Origin: Bacteroides sp. ET71
GTDB lineage: Bacteria; Bacteroidota; Bacteroidia; Bacteroidales; Bacteroidaceae
Assembly (NCBI RefSeq): GCF_023336905.1
Contig: NZ_JAMBLS010000004.1
Coordinates: 152,732-216,731 of the forward strand
Direction: 5' to 3'
Length of the DNA stretch: 64,000 nt
The notes beneath the pieces are model-generated. The model searched no databases, was not told the origin of the DNA, and saw only the letters and a program-made list of their open reading frames with translations. The position numbers were made by a program, and so were the translations under genes. Shown here piece by piece: positions 1 to 8,447 of this stretch; the stretch's first letter is position 1, and each line of letters opens with the position of its first letter.

Positions 1-2508
1 GTGCTGAAAGATGCCACGGCCACTTCGCTGTATGGTTCGCGCGGTGCCAACGGTGTCATCATCATCACGACCAAGCAAGGAAAGATTTCCGAGAAGATGA
101 GCGTGGACATACGCTTTGACAACACGTTCTCCATGCCTACCTTCATCCAGCAGATGGCCGACGGCCCGACGTACATGGAGATGTATAACGAGGCCAAGTA
201 TAACGATGCCAAACAGAACGGTACGGAATATACCCCTTTCTACAGCCAGGACAAGATTGACAAGACCCGCGCCGGCGCCAATCCGTACCTGTTCCCGAAC
301 AACGACTGGTACCACCTGCTGTTCAAGGACTTTGCCGTCAACCAGAACCTCAACCTGACGGTGCAGGGCGGCAGCAAGAACGTGGACTACTTCCTGAACG
401 CAGGCATCTTCCTGGAGAACGGTATCACCCGCTCGCCCAAGGAAGCCGTGATGGACGTGGGCATGTACAGCAAGAAATACCTGTTCCAAAGCAATGTCAA
501 CGCCCGACTGACGCCGACCACCAAAATCGGCCTGAACATGAACGCGCAGATTTCGCAATACCATGCCCCCTTTGCCGGCACCGACTCGGGCGACCTGCGC
601 GGCGAGATGCAGGTGGAAGACTTCTTCTACCTGGTGATGCGCGGCAACCCCGTGCGTTTCCCGGCCACGCTGCCCGCACAACCGGGCGACAGCTTCGTGC
701 GCTACGGTAACAACACGTCGTGGGACGTGGGCAACGTGGATGTCAACCCTTATGCCAAGATGAGCAGCGGATACACCGAACGCAGCTACGTGTACATGAC
801 CACGGCCTTCAACATCGAACAAGACCTGAAGTTCATCACCCCGGGACTGAAGATCAGCGGCCTGGCCTCGTTCTACAATTACAGCTACAGTTGGCTGAAC
901 CACTGGATACAGCCCTACTACTTCAAGGTGTCGGACGACTATACGGTAGATGCCGACGGCAACTACCAGTACACCACATCGACCATCGGCACGGCTGGCA
1001 ACACGGCCATGAAGTCATCGTCCGGACAAGACCCCACCAACCGCGTGTGGTCGCTGCAGGGCAAGCTGGATTATGCACGCACGTTCGGCCCGCACGACGT
1101 AGGCGCAACGTTCGTCTATCAGATGAAAGAAACGCGCAATGACAAAAACGGTGGCACGGAGAAGGAACTGCTGCCCTACCGTCAACAGGGGCTGGCCGGA
1201 CGTTTGACCTACAACTACGACCTGCGCTACCTGGTGGAAGCCACCTTCGGCTACAACGGCTCGGAGAACTTCATGGAAGGCCACCGCTTCGGCTTCTTCC
1301 CCGCCATCGCTGTGGGCTGGACTGTGTCGAACGAACGCTTCTTCGAACCGCTGAAGAAGGTGGTCAACAACCTGAAGCTGCGCGCCACCTACGGTCTGGC
1401 CGGTAACGACGCCCTGGGGACACGCTTCCCTTACTTGACGGAAGTATCGCTGGGCAACTCGCTGAACTACTGGTACGGCTCGGACTACGGCAAGGCCAGC
1501 GGACCGCTGATTAACGTCTACGGAAACCCCGACGCCACCTGGGAGAAATCGAAGAAGCTGAACGTAGGTTTGGACCTCTCGCTGCTCGAATCGCTGGACT
1601 TCAGCATCGACTACTTCCACGAAGACCGTTCGGGCATCTTCATGCAACGCCGCTCCATCCCCTCGACCGTGGGCTTTGCCAACAAACTGCCGTATGCCAA
1701 CATCGGCAAGGTGAAAAACATGGGCGTGGACATGAGCCTGACCTACAACAAAGTGCTGAAAAAAGACGTCACACTGAGCCTGCACGGCAGCTTCACCTAC
1801 GCACACAACGAGGTGGTGGACAAGGACGAACCGTCGAACGTAGAAGCGTACTATTCGGAAATCGGCCATCCGGTGAACAGCCTGCGCGGATACATTGCCG
1901 AAGGCCTGTTCACGTCGCAGGAAGAAATTGACAACTCGCCCGTGCAGACGCTCTCCAATTATACCGTCGGCGACATCAAGTACAAAGACCTGAACGGCGA
2001 CAACAAGATTGACGGCAACGACATCACGACCATCGGAAACCCCGAAATCCCGGAAATCGTCTACGGCTTCGGAGGCACGCTGAAGTGGAAGAAGTGGGAC
2101 TTCTCCGTCATGTTCCAGGGCGCAGCCAAAGTCAGCCTGATGATGGAAGACCACCATCCCTTTGCCGACGCCGCACACCAGGGCTACAACATCTCGCAAG
2201 CCATCGTGGACAACCACTGGTCTGAATCGAACAACGTGGCCAACGCCGCCTACCCGCGCCTGACCTCGAACTTCCTGGAGAACAACATCCAGCCCAGCAC
2301 CTTCTACCTGCGCAACGCAGCCTACCTGCGACTGAAGACGGCCGAAGTGGGCTACACCTTCACCCCCTGGCTGCGCGCCTACGTCGCCGGCACCAACCTG
2401 CTGACGTTCTCGCCCTTCGACGCCTGGGATCCCGAAATGGGCAGCGGCAACGGACTGAAATATCCGTTGCAGCGCACGGTGAAAATCGGCGTACAGTTCC
2501 ACTACTAA
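1..2508 (+). CDS. SusC-family TonB-dependent receptor, 5'-truncated by window edge
   Basis: Outer-membrane TonB-dependent transporter of the SusC/RagA family, which imports glycans or other large nutrients with a SusD lid. The window begins inside the plug domain: the first residues LKDATATSLYGSRGANG are the conserved end of the plug, followed by the long beta-barrel and a C-terminus ending in the aromatic pattern GVQFHY expected for the last barrel strand. Signal peptide, carboxypeptidase-like N-domain and early plug lie upstream of base 1, so about 200 residues are missing and the GTG at base 1 is not a real start. A susD gene follows after 150 bases. No enzyme of this locus is visible, so the substrate is unknown. 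Confidence 0.95.
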   Translation: MLKDATATSLYGSRGANGVIIITTKQGKISEKMSVDIRFDNTFSMPTFIQQMADGPTYMEMYNEAKYNDAKQNGTEYTPFYSQDKIDKTRAGANPYLFPNNDWYHLLFKDFAVNQNLNLTVQGGSKNVDYFLNAGIFLENGITRSPKEAVMDVGMYSKKYLFQSNVNARLTPTTKIGLNMNAQISQYHAPFAGTDSGDLRGEMQVEDFFYLVMRGNPVRFPATLPAQPGDSFVRYGNNTSWDVGNVDVNPYAKMSSGYTERSYVYMTTAFNIEQDLKFITPGLKISGLASFYNYSYSWLNHWIQPYYFKVSDDYTVDADGNYQYTTSTIGTAGNTAMKSSSGQDPTNRVWSLQGKLDYARTFGPHDVGATFVYQMKETRNDKNGGTEKELLPYRQQGLAGRLTYNYDLRYLVEATFGYNGSENFMEGHRFGFFPAIAVGWTVSNERFFEPLKKVVNNLKLRATYGLAGNDALGTRFPYLTEVSLGNSLNYWYGSDYGKASGPLINVYGNPDATWEKSKKLNVGLDLSLLESLDFSIDYFHEDRSGIFMQRRSIPSTVGFANKLPYANIGKVKNMGVDMSLTYNKVLKKDVTLSLHGSFTYAHNEVVDKDEPSNVEAYYSEIGHPVNSLRGYIAEGLFTSQEEIDNSPVQTLSNYTVGDIKYKDLNGDNKIDGNDITTIGNPEIPEIVYGFGGTLKWKKWDFSVMFQGAAKVSLMMEDHHPFADAAHQGYNISQAIVDNHWSESNNVANAAYPRLTSNFLENNIQPSTFYLRNAAYLRLKTAEVGYTFTPWLRAYVAGTNLLTFSPFDAWDPEMGSGNGLKYPLQRTVKIGVQFHY

Positions 2509-2658
2509 GCCGATGCGCCCGGAACCATAGTGCGGAAGAAGCGCGGCCCTCGTCCGACGGAAGCAAGCCCCTACCGCACTCCCGGCCATCCGGCACCGGA
2601 ACAGAAACGTAAACCAACCCAAAACAAGAAGAAACAAAAAACAACAAGAAGCAGATTT

Positions 2659-4557
2659 ATGAAAAGAAACAAACTATACCAAACACTGGCCGTGGCAGCT
2701 ACCTGCCTGACGCTGGGCTCCTGCGAATTTCTGGACGTGGTGCCCCAAAGCTCGGCCACGATAGACGACATCTACAAGACGCAGAACCAGGCCGAACAGA
2801 TGGTGCTGACCTGCTACAAAGAAATACCCAACTACTTCCACCCCCAACAGTTCCCCGACTGGACGGCCGGCAACGACTTCGTCACAGGCTGGTACGGCTC
2901 CGTGCGCTACTTCCACTGGAAAAGCCTGGCCTACGGCAGCGAATCGGCCACGTCGACCTACTACTCGCTGTGGAGCAACAACGCCGCCTCCTACCCCACG
3001 GGCTACGTCAGCAAACTGGTCTGGGAAGGCATCCGCTACTGCTACAACGTGCTGAACAACATCGACCGCGTGCCCGACATCACGCCCGAAAACCTCAACT
3101 ACTTCAAAGGCGAGGCACTCTTCCTCATCGGCTACTACCACCAGATTATGCTGGAGTATTACGGCCCCATCGTGCTGGTGAAGAGTGAAATGTCTGTCAA
3201 CAGCACCCCCGCCGAGATGAACGTCCCGCGCTCGACCTACGACGAATGTGTCGACTTCATAGCCGACAAATACACCGAAGCCGCCCAACTGCTGCCCGCA
3301 CGCTGGAACGACACCGGACACTACAACCGCGCCACTGCCGCCGCCGCGCTGGCCTTCAAGGCAAGACTGCTGCTCTACGCCGCATCGCCCCTGGTGAACG
3401 GAAACTCTGAGTTCTACGCCGACTTCAAGAACCCCGACGGCACGAACCTCATCAACCAAAGCTACGACCGCGAGAAATGGAAACGGGCCATGGACGCCGC
3501 CAAAGAAGCCATCGACTTCTGCGAACAGAACGGATACAAACTCTATGGAAACGCCACCACCGACCCCAAGGAAGGAAAAGACAACTACCACTACACCTTC
3601 ACCGGACCTTCGGGCGAGTTTAACATGGACAACTGGAACGAAGTGCTCTTCGGTTATGGCAACCAAAGCGACCTGAGCTATAGCATCAAGAACATGGGGC
3701 CGCGCATCGGCATCAGCCAGTACTCCGGCGAAGGATTCCGAGGCTACCTCTTCCCCACCTTCGACTGCGTCAGCCGCTACTACACCAAGAACGGACTGCC
3801 CTGGAACGATGACCCTGAGACCAAAAACCTCAACCCCTACGAAATAGCACCGGGCGACAGCACCGTCCGCTTCCACCGCAACCGCGAACCGCGCTTCTAC
3901 GCCTCCGTGGGCTTCGACCGCGGCGAATACGAGATACAGGGCGGGACGCGCATCCTGCACTGCCGCCGGGGCGAAGAACAGCAGAACGACGGCGACGTCA
4001 GCCACGAATACCAGACCGACAACGGCTACTACTGCCAGAAGTGGGTGTCCATCAAAGACTCGTATGACTGGAACAGCAAGACCTACACCAACAGCTCTTA
4101 CGCATTTCCCTTCATCCGTCTGGCCGAAATGTACCTGAGCTACGCCGAAGCCGACTTCGAATACAACGGAAGCCTCAGCGCCCTCAGCCTGACCTACCTC
4201 AACAAAGTGCGCAACCGCAGCGGCCTGCCCAACTTCGAAGACTCATGGGCCCTGGCCGGAGGCATACCCACCGGCGAAAAACTGCGCGAAGTGCTGCACG
4301 ACGAGCGCAGCATCGAGTTCGCCATGGAAGGCCGCCGCTTCCACGACATCCGCCGCTGGAAGATTGCCGAGACCGAAATGATGCGCACGCAGAAAGCTTG
4401 GAACCTGGCCGGAACCACCGCCGAAGAGTTCTACCAACTGACAGACATGAAAGAGGGCGGCACGCGCAACTTCGTTGCCCCCAAAAACTACTGGCTGGCC
4501 ATCCCCCTGGACCAGATTCAGGTGAACCCCAACCTGGTGCAGAACCCGGGATATTAA
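2659..4557 (+). CDS. RagB/SusD family nutrient-uptake lipoprotein
   Basis: Surface lipoprotein of 632 residues, the substrate-binding lid of the preceding SusC receptor. The ATG at 2659 is chosen because it opens a clean lipoprotein signal with lipobox LGSC (Cys22) followed by EFLDVVPQS, the usual SusD mature N-terminus. The open frame extends further upstream to a GTG, but that stretch is a Pro/Lys/Arg-rich run unlike a signal peptide. Family features include the helical TPR-like core and the conserved C-terminal stretch with DERSIEFAMEGRRFHDIRRW, then NYWLAIPLDQIQVNPNLVQNP at the end. It is longer than a typical 500-600-residue SusD. It is followed by a strong terminator, so susCD ends the operon here. 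Substrate not predictable. Confidence 0.95.
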   Translation: MKRNKLYQTLAVAATCLTLGSCEFLDVVPQSSATIDDIYKTQNQAEQMVLTCYKEIPNYFHPQQFPDWTAGNDFVTGWYGSVRYFHWKSLAYGSESATSTYYSLWSNNAASYPTGYVSKLVWEGIRYCYNVLNNIDRVPDITPENLNYFKGEALFLIGYYHQIMLEYYGPIVLVKSEMSVNSTPAEMNVPRSTYDECVDFIADKYTEAAQLLPARWNDTGHYNRATAAAALAFKARLLLYAASPLVNGNSEFYADFKNPDGTNLINQSYDREKWKRAMDAAKEAIDFCEQNGYKLYGNATTDPKEGKDNYHYTFTGPSGEFNMDNWNEVLFGYGNQSDLSYSIKNMGPRIGISQYSGEGFRGYLFPTFDCVSRYYTKNGLPWNDDPETKNLNPYEIAPGDSTVRFHRNREPRFYASVGFDRGEYEIQGGTRILHCRRGEEQQNDGDVSHEYQTDNGYYCQKWVSIKDSYDWNSKTYTNSSYAFPFIRLAEMYLSYAEADFEYNGSLSALSLTYLNKVRNRSGLPNFEDSWALAGGIPTGEKLREVLHDERSIEFAMEGRRFHDIRRWKIAETEMMRTQKAWNLAGTTAEEFYQLTDMKEGGTRNFVAPKNYWLAIPLDQIQVNPNLVQNPGY

Positions 4558-4606
4558 TAACAAACGGGGGCATCGCAGCAGACAAAAGAACCGCTTCTAT
4601 TATCCA

Positions 4607-4640
4607 AACGTCTCGGACATTGACTCCGAGACGTTTTTTT
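4607..4640 (+). terminator. Intrinsic terminator after susD
   Basis: Perfect 11-bp stem (arms 4607-4617 and 4625-4635) with a 7-base loop, followed directly by a run of T. It ends the susCD transcript 50 bases after the susD stop. Confidence 0.9.
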
Positions 4641-4653
4641 GTGCGCGCATCAG

Positions 4654-4684
4654 TTGCATATTTCATTCGGAATCCTTAAATTTG
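4654..4684 (+). promoter_or_regulatory. Bacteroidetes-type promoter for toxin-antitoxin operon
   Basis: A TTG at 4654-4656 lies 20 bases before TAAATTTG (4677-4684), which matches the Bacteroidetes -33/-7 consensus. The predicted transcript start is about 20 bases upstream of the ATG at 4711. Confidence 0.65.
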
Positions 4685-4710
4685 TAGAGAACAACCAAAA
4701 CATTGGCCTT

Positions 4711-4905
4711 ATGAGCAAGCACATGACCATAGAAGAAAAAGACGGCCGCGTACGCGTGGAAATGAGTGCCCGCAAATGGCGGGAGTACGAACGCCTCATG
4801 GCCACTTACCAACTGGCACGGAAAATTGCCCGCGCCAACCGTCAAGCAGACAAAGCACCCGTGCACACCTTAGAAGAAGCTGAAGAAATCATCAATAACT
4901 TGTGA
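4711..4905 (+). CDS. Small putative antitoxin of a RelE-type module
   Basis: A 64-residue, charged, mostly helical protein (MSKHMTIEEKDGRVRVEMSA...). The ATG at 4711 is chosen over an in-frame upstream ATG at 4639, which would start inside the terminator and before the promoter. No family is recognised by eye. The antitoxin role is inferred from size, its position directly upstream of a RelE-like toxin with a 4-base gap, and a shared promoter. The C-terminal part has the helical, acidic character (LEEAEEIINNL) typical of toxin-wrapping tails. DNA binding and autoregulation are likely by analogy only. Confidence 0.65.
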   Translation: MSKHMTIEEKDGRVRVEMSARKWREYERLMATYQLARKIARANRQADKAPVHTLEEAEEIINNL

Positions 4906-4909
4906 GAAG

Positions 4910-5239
4910 ATGATCAACAGCATCAGTTACACGGAAGAATTTCTGGCCGAGTTCAAGCGACTGAGCAAGAAATATCGTTCCCTGCGCGATGATTTCAAGG
5001 AGTTGCAAGCCTCCTTGTGCGAGAATCCCAACCAAGGAAACGCTTTGCCCCTGCACTTGAGAAAGGTAAGGCTGGGCATCGCATCCAAGGGGAAAGGAAC
5101 TCGTGGCGGCGCACGGGTGATTATCCGCTACTCGGTGGTAGACGGCGTTTTGCGCTTCATCTACATCTATGACAAATCCGAGATGGCCAACGTACGCACC
5201 GATTTTCTGAAAGACATTCTAAAGGATCTGGAGAACTGA
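4910..5239 (+). CDS. RelE/HigB-like type II toxin
   Basis: A 109-residue protein resembling RelE/ParE-superfamily mRNA interferases that cleave mRNA on ribosomes. The recognisable part is the central basic stretch LRKVRLGIASKGKGTRGGAR (residues about 46-65), followed by a beta-rich segment VIIRYSVVDGVLRFIYIYDKSE, the typical core of the RelE-like GKGKSGGARVI subgroup in Bacteroidetes. Its start lies 4 bases after the antitoxin stop, so the two are translationally close. It ends before a bidirectional terminator. Family assignment is firm; target and toxicity are inferred. Confidence 0.82.
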   Translation: MINSISYTEEFLAEFKRLSKKYRSLRDDFKELQASLCENPNQGNALPLHLRKVRLGIASKGKGTRGGARVIIRYSVVDGVLRFIYIYDKSEMANVRTDFLKDILKDLEN

Positions 5240-5330
5240 TAGGCGTCCATACCCCCGCTTCCCCTTTGCAAACAGGAGGATTCTTTTTGACCATCGACGC
5301 CGATACCCGAACATCTCCGGCGGAAAAAGA

Positions 5331-5363
5331 AAGAGGCACACCCCCGCGGGTGTGCCTCTTTTT
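5331..5363. terminator. Bidirectional terminator between toxin gene and GH5 gene
   Basis: A 13-bp perfect stem (5331-5343 with 5348-5360) and 4-base loop is flanked by A-rich sequence on the left and T-rich on the right. It can end both the plus-strand toxin operon and the minus-strand polysaccharide locus that finishes at 5402. Confidence 0.88.
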
Positions 5364-5401
5364 CGTCATAATAATCACTGAGGTTCCTATATATTGCGGT
5401 G

Positions 5402-6859
5402 TCAGAAAGGATATTGCCCGGCAGCAGCACCTTCCATGATTTGGTCATGGATGGTGGGCAGGATGATCTGCAAGGTGGTGCGGTCATACAAACGATGTCC
5501 CGAGACATCCCACAGGAAAGGCGCCAGACCATTGTTCTTGGCCTGTTTCGTCACGTAGCCTAAGTAATAGCCTTCCGATTCCTCGCATTCGGCCTGCAAA
5601 TCGGGGTCAGGATGCGTGCGATAGACCAAACCGTATTCACCCAGAATAACGGGAATGCCGCGGTCTACGAAGTTCTCCTTCATCAGAGCGAACTGCGAGT
5701 CTACATAACCTTCCTGATAAGCAGCGTCCATCGGAGCATATTTCGGGTCATCCAGATAACGCTCACCCCAGAAATAGTTGCAAGTAGCCGGATCTTCGTC
5801 CAGCGCAAAATTCCAAGGATAGAAGTGCACTTCCAGCAACAGGCGTCCCGGTGTCGGGTCTTCTGGAAATTCCATCCATCTGAGAGTTTTATCAATGTCA
5901 GTCGTGGGTCCTTGTACCACCAAGTTACGCCACAGGTTGTTGCCTCCCGTGGCCCGCACGGCATCCACAAAAGCCTGTTCGTAGCGTTTCAGGATGGCCA
6001 TGTCATCCCGATTGTTCACCGGCGGCTCGTTCAGGCCGGCAAAGAGCAGCTTCCCGTCGTAGTCGCGGAAATTCGTGGCGATCTGCGACCAGATGGCATA
6101 CAGTTTACTTTCCAAGGCTGCAATGTTGTCTTCCGTCTCCACGGCAGCGTTGATGTGGTCGTCCACCCAGCCGCCGTCCCAGTGAATGTTAAGGATAGCA
6201 TACATGCCGGCATTCATGCAATAATCCACCACTTCCGTCACGCGGGCCATCCACGAAGGCTGGATGGTAATCCCGTCCGCCTCCAGATACTGGTTCCACG
6301 AGCAAGGAATACGCACCGCATTGAAGCCCATCTCCTTCATATAGTCAATGATGGCCTGCGAAGTCAGTGGAGCGCCCCAGGCCGTTTCCCCGCCGGTCGA
6401 CTCCAACGTATTGCCCAAGTTGATACCCGCATAGATGTTTCGCGCCACGGTCAGGGCATCTTCCTCCATGCCTGCGGGATAAGTGTCCGCGCCCTCGGCC
6501 GTCTGCGTCACGGTGTATTGGCGTACATTGCCGCCCGCGTCAAAAGTCAATTGGGCGGTGCGGGTCTGCCCCGTCGTGTTCCGCAACACGGTCACGCGGA
6601 TGGTCTGTCCCTCCGTGGCATTGCCCGACACGTTGGACAGCGTGCACCACGGCTGATTGCTGTTCAACGACCAGCCCGTGTTCGAACTGAGCGTCACTAA
6701 CTGATGCATTTCACTATAGCCGAAGGTGAATGCCGTCACCTCCTGCCCGTCACGGCTGAGCGAGAACTCAGCCCCTTCTACCTTGTCATCCGAGCATGAC
6801 TGTACGCACAGGGCCAACGCCAAGAGGACGAATTTTATACAAGAGAAAAGTGTTTTCAT
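5402..6859 (-). CDS. GH5 endo-beta-1,4-glucanase lipoprotein with BACON domain
   Basis: A 485-residue surface lipoprotein. The signal peptide ends in lipobox VQSC (Cys22); residues about 35-121 form a BACON domain; residues about 135-480 form a GH5 barrel. Visible GH5 motifs are GINLGNTLES (145-154), FNAVRIPCSW (179-188), NIHWDGGW (224-231), the acid/base Glu278 in AGLNEPP and the nucleophile Glu408 in ILGEYG. The BACON plus GH5 layout is that of Bacteroides surface endoglucanases such as the GH5_4 xyloglucanase, so a beta-1,4-glucan (xyloglucan, mixed-linkage glucan or similar) is the likely substrate; the subfamily is an inference. It is the last gene of a four-gene minus-strand locus and cuts glycan at the surface for the adjoining receptor. 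Confidence 0.92.
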   Translation of the reverse strand: MKTLFSCIKFVLLALALCVQSCSDDKVEGAEFSLSRDGQEVTAFTFGYSEMHQLVTLSSNTGWSLNSNQPWCTLSNVSGNATEGQTIRVTVLRNTTGQTRTAQLTFDAGGNVRQYTVTQTAEGADTYPAGMEEDALTVARNIYAGINLGNTLESTGGETAWGAPLTSQAIIDYMKEMGFNAVRIPCSWNQYLEADGITIQPSWMARVTEVVDYCMNAGMYAILNIHWDGGWVDDHINAAVETEDNIAALESKLYAIWSQIATNFRDYDGKLLFAGLNEPPVNNRDDMAILKRYEQAFVDAVRATGGNNLWRNLVVQGPTTDIDKTLRWMEFPEDPTPGRLLLEVHFYPWNFALDEDPATCNYFWGERYLDDPKYAPMDAAYQEGYVDSQFALMKENFVDRGIPVILGEYGLVYRTHPDPDLQAECEESEGYYLGYVTKQAKNNGLAPFLWDVSGHRLYDRTTLQIILPTIHDQIMEGAAAGQYPF

Positions 6860-6947
6860 ATCTTTCCTGATTAAGTGAGGTGTACCGCCCCGACAGCTAA
6901 ACCGTCAGACGGCACACGCTCGTAATGTTAATGTTCTGAGTTATTCT

Positions 6948-8435
6948 TCAATCTTCAAGGGGAACTACACGGAAGTTATCCATGTGCATGCCGATATATA
7001 CATCGGCAAAATCCGTCGGATTGGTGTAATAAACACCCAAATCACTGCTCCCTCGATTAATGAATTCTTGCCAAGTAGACTCTGCCACAATTTGCGACAA
7101 CGGAACGCTGACTTGCATCCAATGGCCGGTTTCCATCTCACCACTGAAGGCACTGACCGGCACATAGTTCGTCAGACTATAATCGAAGTTACCGCCCATC
7201 TGTATTTGTACAACCGGACCTTCATAAGGTTCTTCAATATAGCATTCGAACTGCAATTCCAGATCTGCTATTGGCGTACCGCCTGCAATGGCATCCGTGG
7301 TATAAACCGCATTATTCACACTCTGATGCCACCAATAGTTCCAAGCGGAAATTGTACCCGTAATAGAAGTGAAATTACCCGTTGACACAAATGGAGGAGC
7401 ACTTCCATCGGCAGTAAACACGCCAGAACCGTCACCCCAACTAAACGAACCTACATTGTCGAAGTCCAACACAACGTTTTCTACCGGATAGAACGTGCCC
7501 GGCAACTCTGCTGCACCACCGGCAGCATTAACCGTCAACGTACCTGATTGCGTAGGAGCTTGCGGCATGACAAAGGTCAGTTCATCGAAGGCTTCGGACA
7601 CGGTAATATCTTCAGCCGGAATGGTGAATTCCCCATTCACGTCAATATTCGTCAGTGAAATAAAGTTCTGTCCTGTAATGGTCACCTCACTGCCCACTAC
7701 CGGCATGGTGGAACTGATGCCCGTAACCGCCGGTTTAGGTGCATTGCGAATGAAGTCCACTACCGCCGTGTCCGTATAGCAGACCACGAACAGGAAGCCT
7801 TCCTCGATCACCGTAGATGGCGCGTTGAACGTAATCTCGTCATAATCGGCATTCACGGTGTAGTCACTTACCTCTTGGGCTACGGTGATGCTATCCTCCG
7901 AGAAATAAATCTTCTGAATTTCATAGAAATTGGCACCCACAACCGTCATTTCCTCACCTGGTTCTACCGGATAATCCACCGCCAGACGCGTGATGTACGG
8001 TGCCGGCGAAAGGATATGGAAGGCATAAGTAGCCGTTCCGTGATCGGTCACCACCCGGATTTCCGACGGCAGGTCAGGATTCGTGCCCACTAACTGAAAC
8101 AGGTCGGGATTGTCCTCGTCCACTGACGGAATGGTCACAATAATACATGTCGACGTATTATACGTAGGGTTGAAACTTACTTGATAATTATTGATATAAA
8201 GTTCCTTTACTCCCCCCAAGTTCTCGCCGATGATGGCAATCATCGTACCGGGATAGGCATCCGTAAACGTACTGTCGGCTAAAGCCGGGTCGGTCACCCG
8301 CACGTAATGGATCACGGGCATGCCGCCCCCGTCTTCATCGTCCTGGCAGGCTGCCACGCCAAAGGCCGCCAACAGCACCAGCAGCAGCACGGCCCACCGG
8401 CCACTGTTCATTGTCTCGTTTAATATTCTTTTCAT
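6948..8435 (-). CDS. IPT/TIG-domain surface glycan-binding lipoprotein (SGBP-B type)
   Basis: A 495-residue lipoprotein with lipobox VAAC (Cys30). The N-terminal two thirds carry successive IPT/TIG immunoglobulin-like repeats (for example PGTMIAIIGENLGGVKELYI, PGEEMTVVGANFYEIQKIYF and VVGSEVTITGQNFISLTNID). The C-terminal 180 residues form a beta-rich, aromatic-rich module (NYWWHQSV, WGDGSGVF, ESTWQEFINRGSSDLGVYYT) like the ligand-binding domain of xyloglucan/beta-glucan SGBP-B proteins. It sits between susD and the GH5 gene, the standard place for the second glycan-binding protein of a Bacteroides locus. It lacks catalytic motifs and should hold polymer near the endoglucanase and SusCD pair. 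Confidence 0.85.
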   Translation of the reverse strand: MKRILNETMNSGRWAVLLLVLLAAFGVAACQDDEDGGGMPVIHYVRVTDPALADSTFTDAYPGTMIAIIGENLGGVKELYINNYQVSFNPTYNTSTCIIVTIPSVDEDNPDLFQLVGTNPDLPSEIRVVTDHGTATYAFHILSPAPYITRLAVDYPVEPGEEMTVVGANFYEIQKIYFSEDSITVAQEVSDYTVNADYDEITFNAPSTVIEEGFLFVVCYTDTAVVDFIRNAPKPAVTGISSTMPVVGSEVTITGQNFISLTNIDVNGEFTIPAEDITVSEAFDELTFVMPQAPTQSGTLTVNAAGGAAELPGTFYPVENVVLDFDNVGSFSWGDGSGVFTADGSAPPFVSTGNFTSITGTISAWNYWWHQSVNNAVYTTDAIAGGTPIADLELQFECYIEEPYEGPVVQIQMGGNFDYSLTNYVPVSAFSGEMETGHWMQVSVPLSQIVAESTWQEFINRGSSDLGVYYTNPTDFADVYIGMHMDNFRVVPLED

Positions 8436-8447
8436 GATCGTATGGAA

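Noticed and set aside
1015-2637. Long open frame (540 codons) on the minus strand across susC/susD
   Set aside because: Antisense to a clear SusC barrel; composition is that of a shadow frame in GC-rich coding DNA and no family is recognisable.
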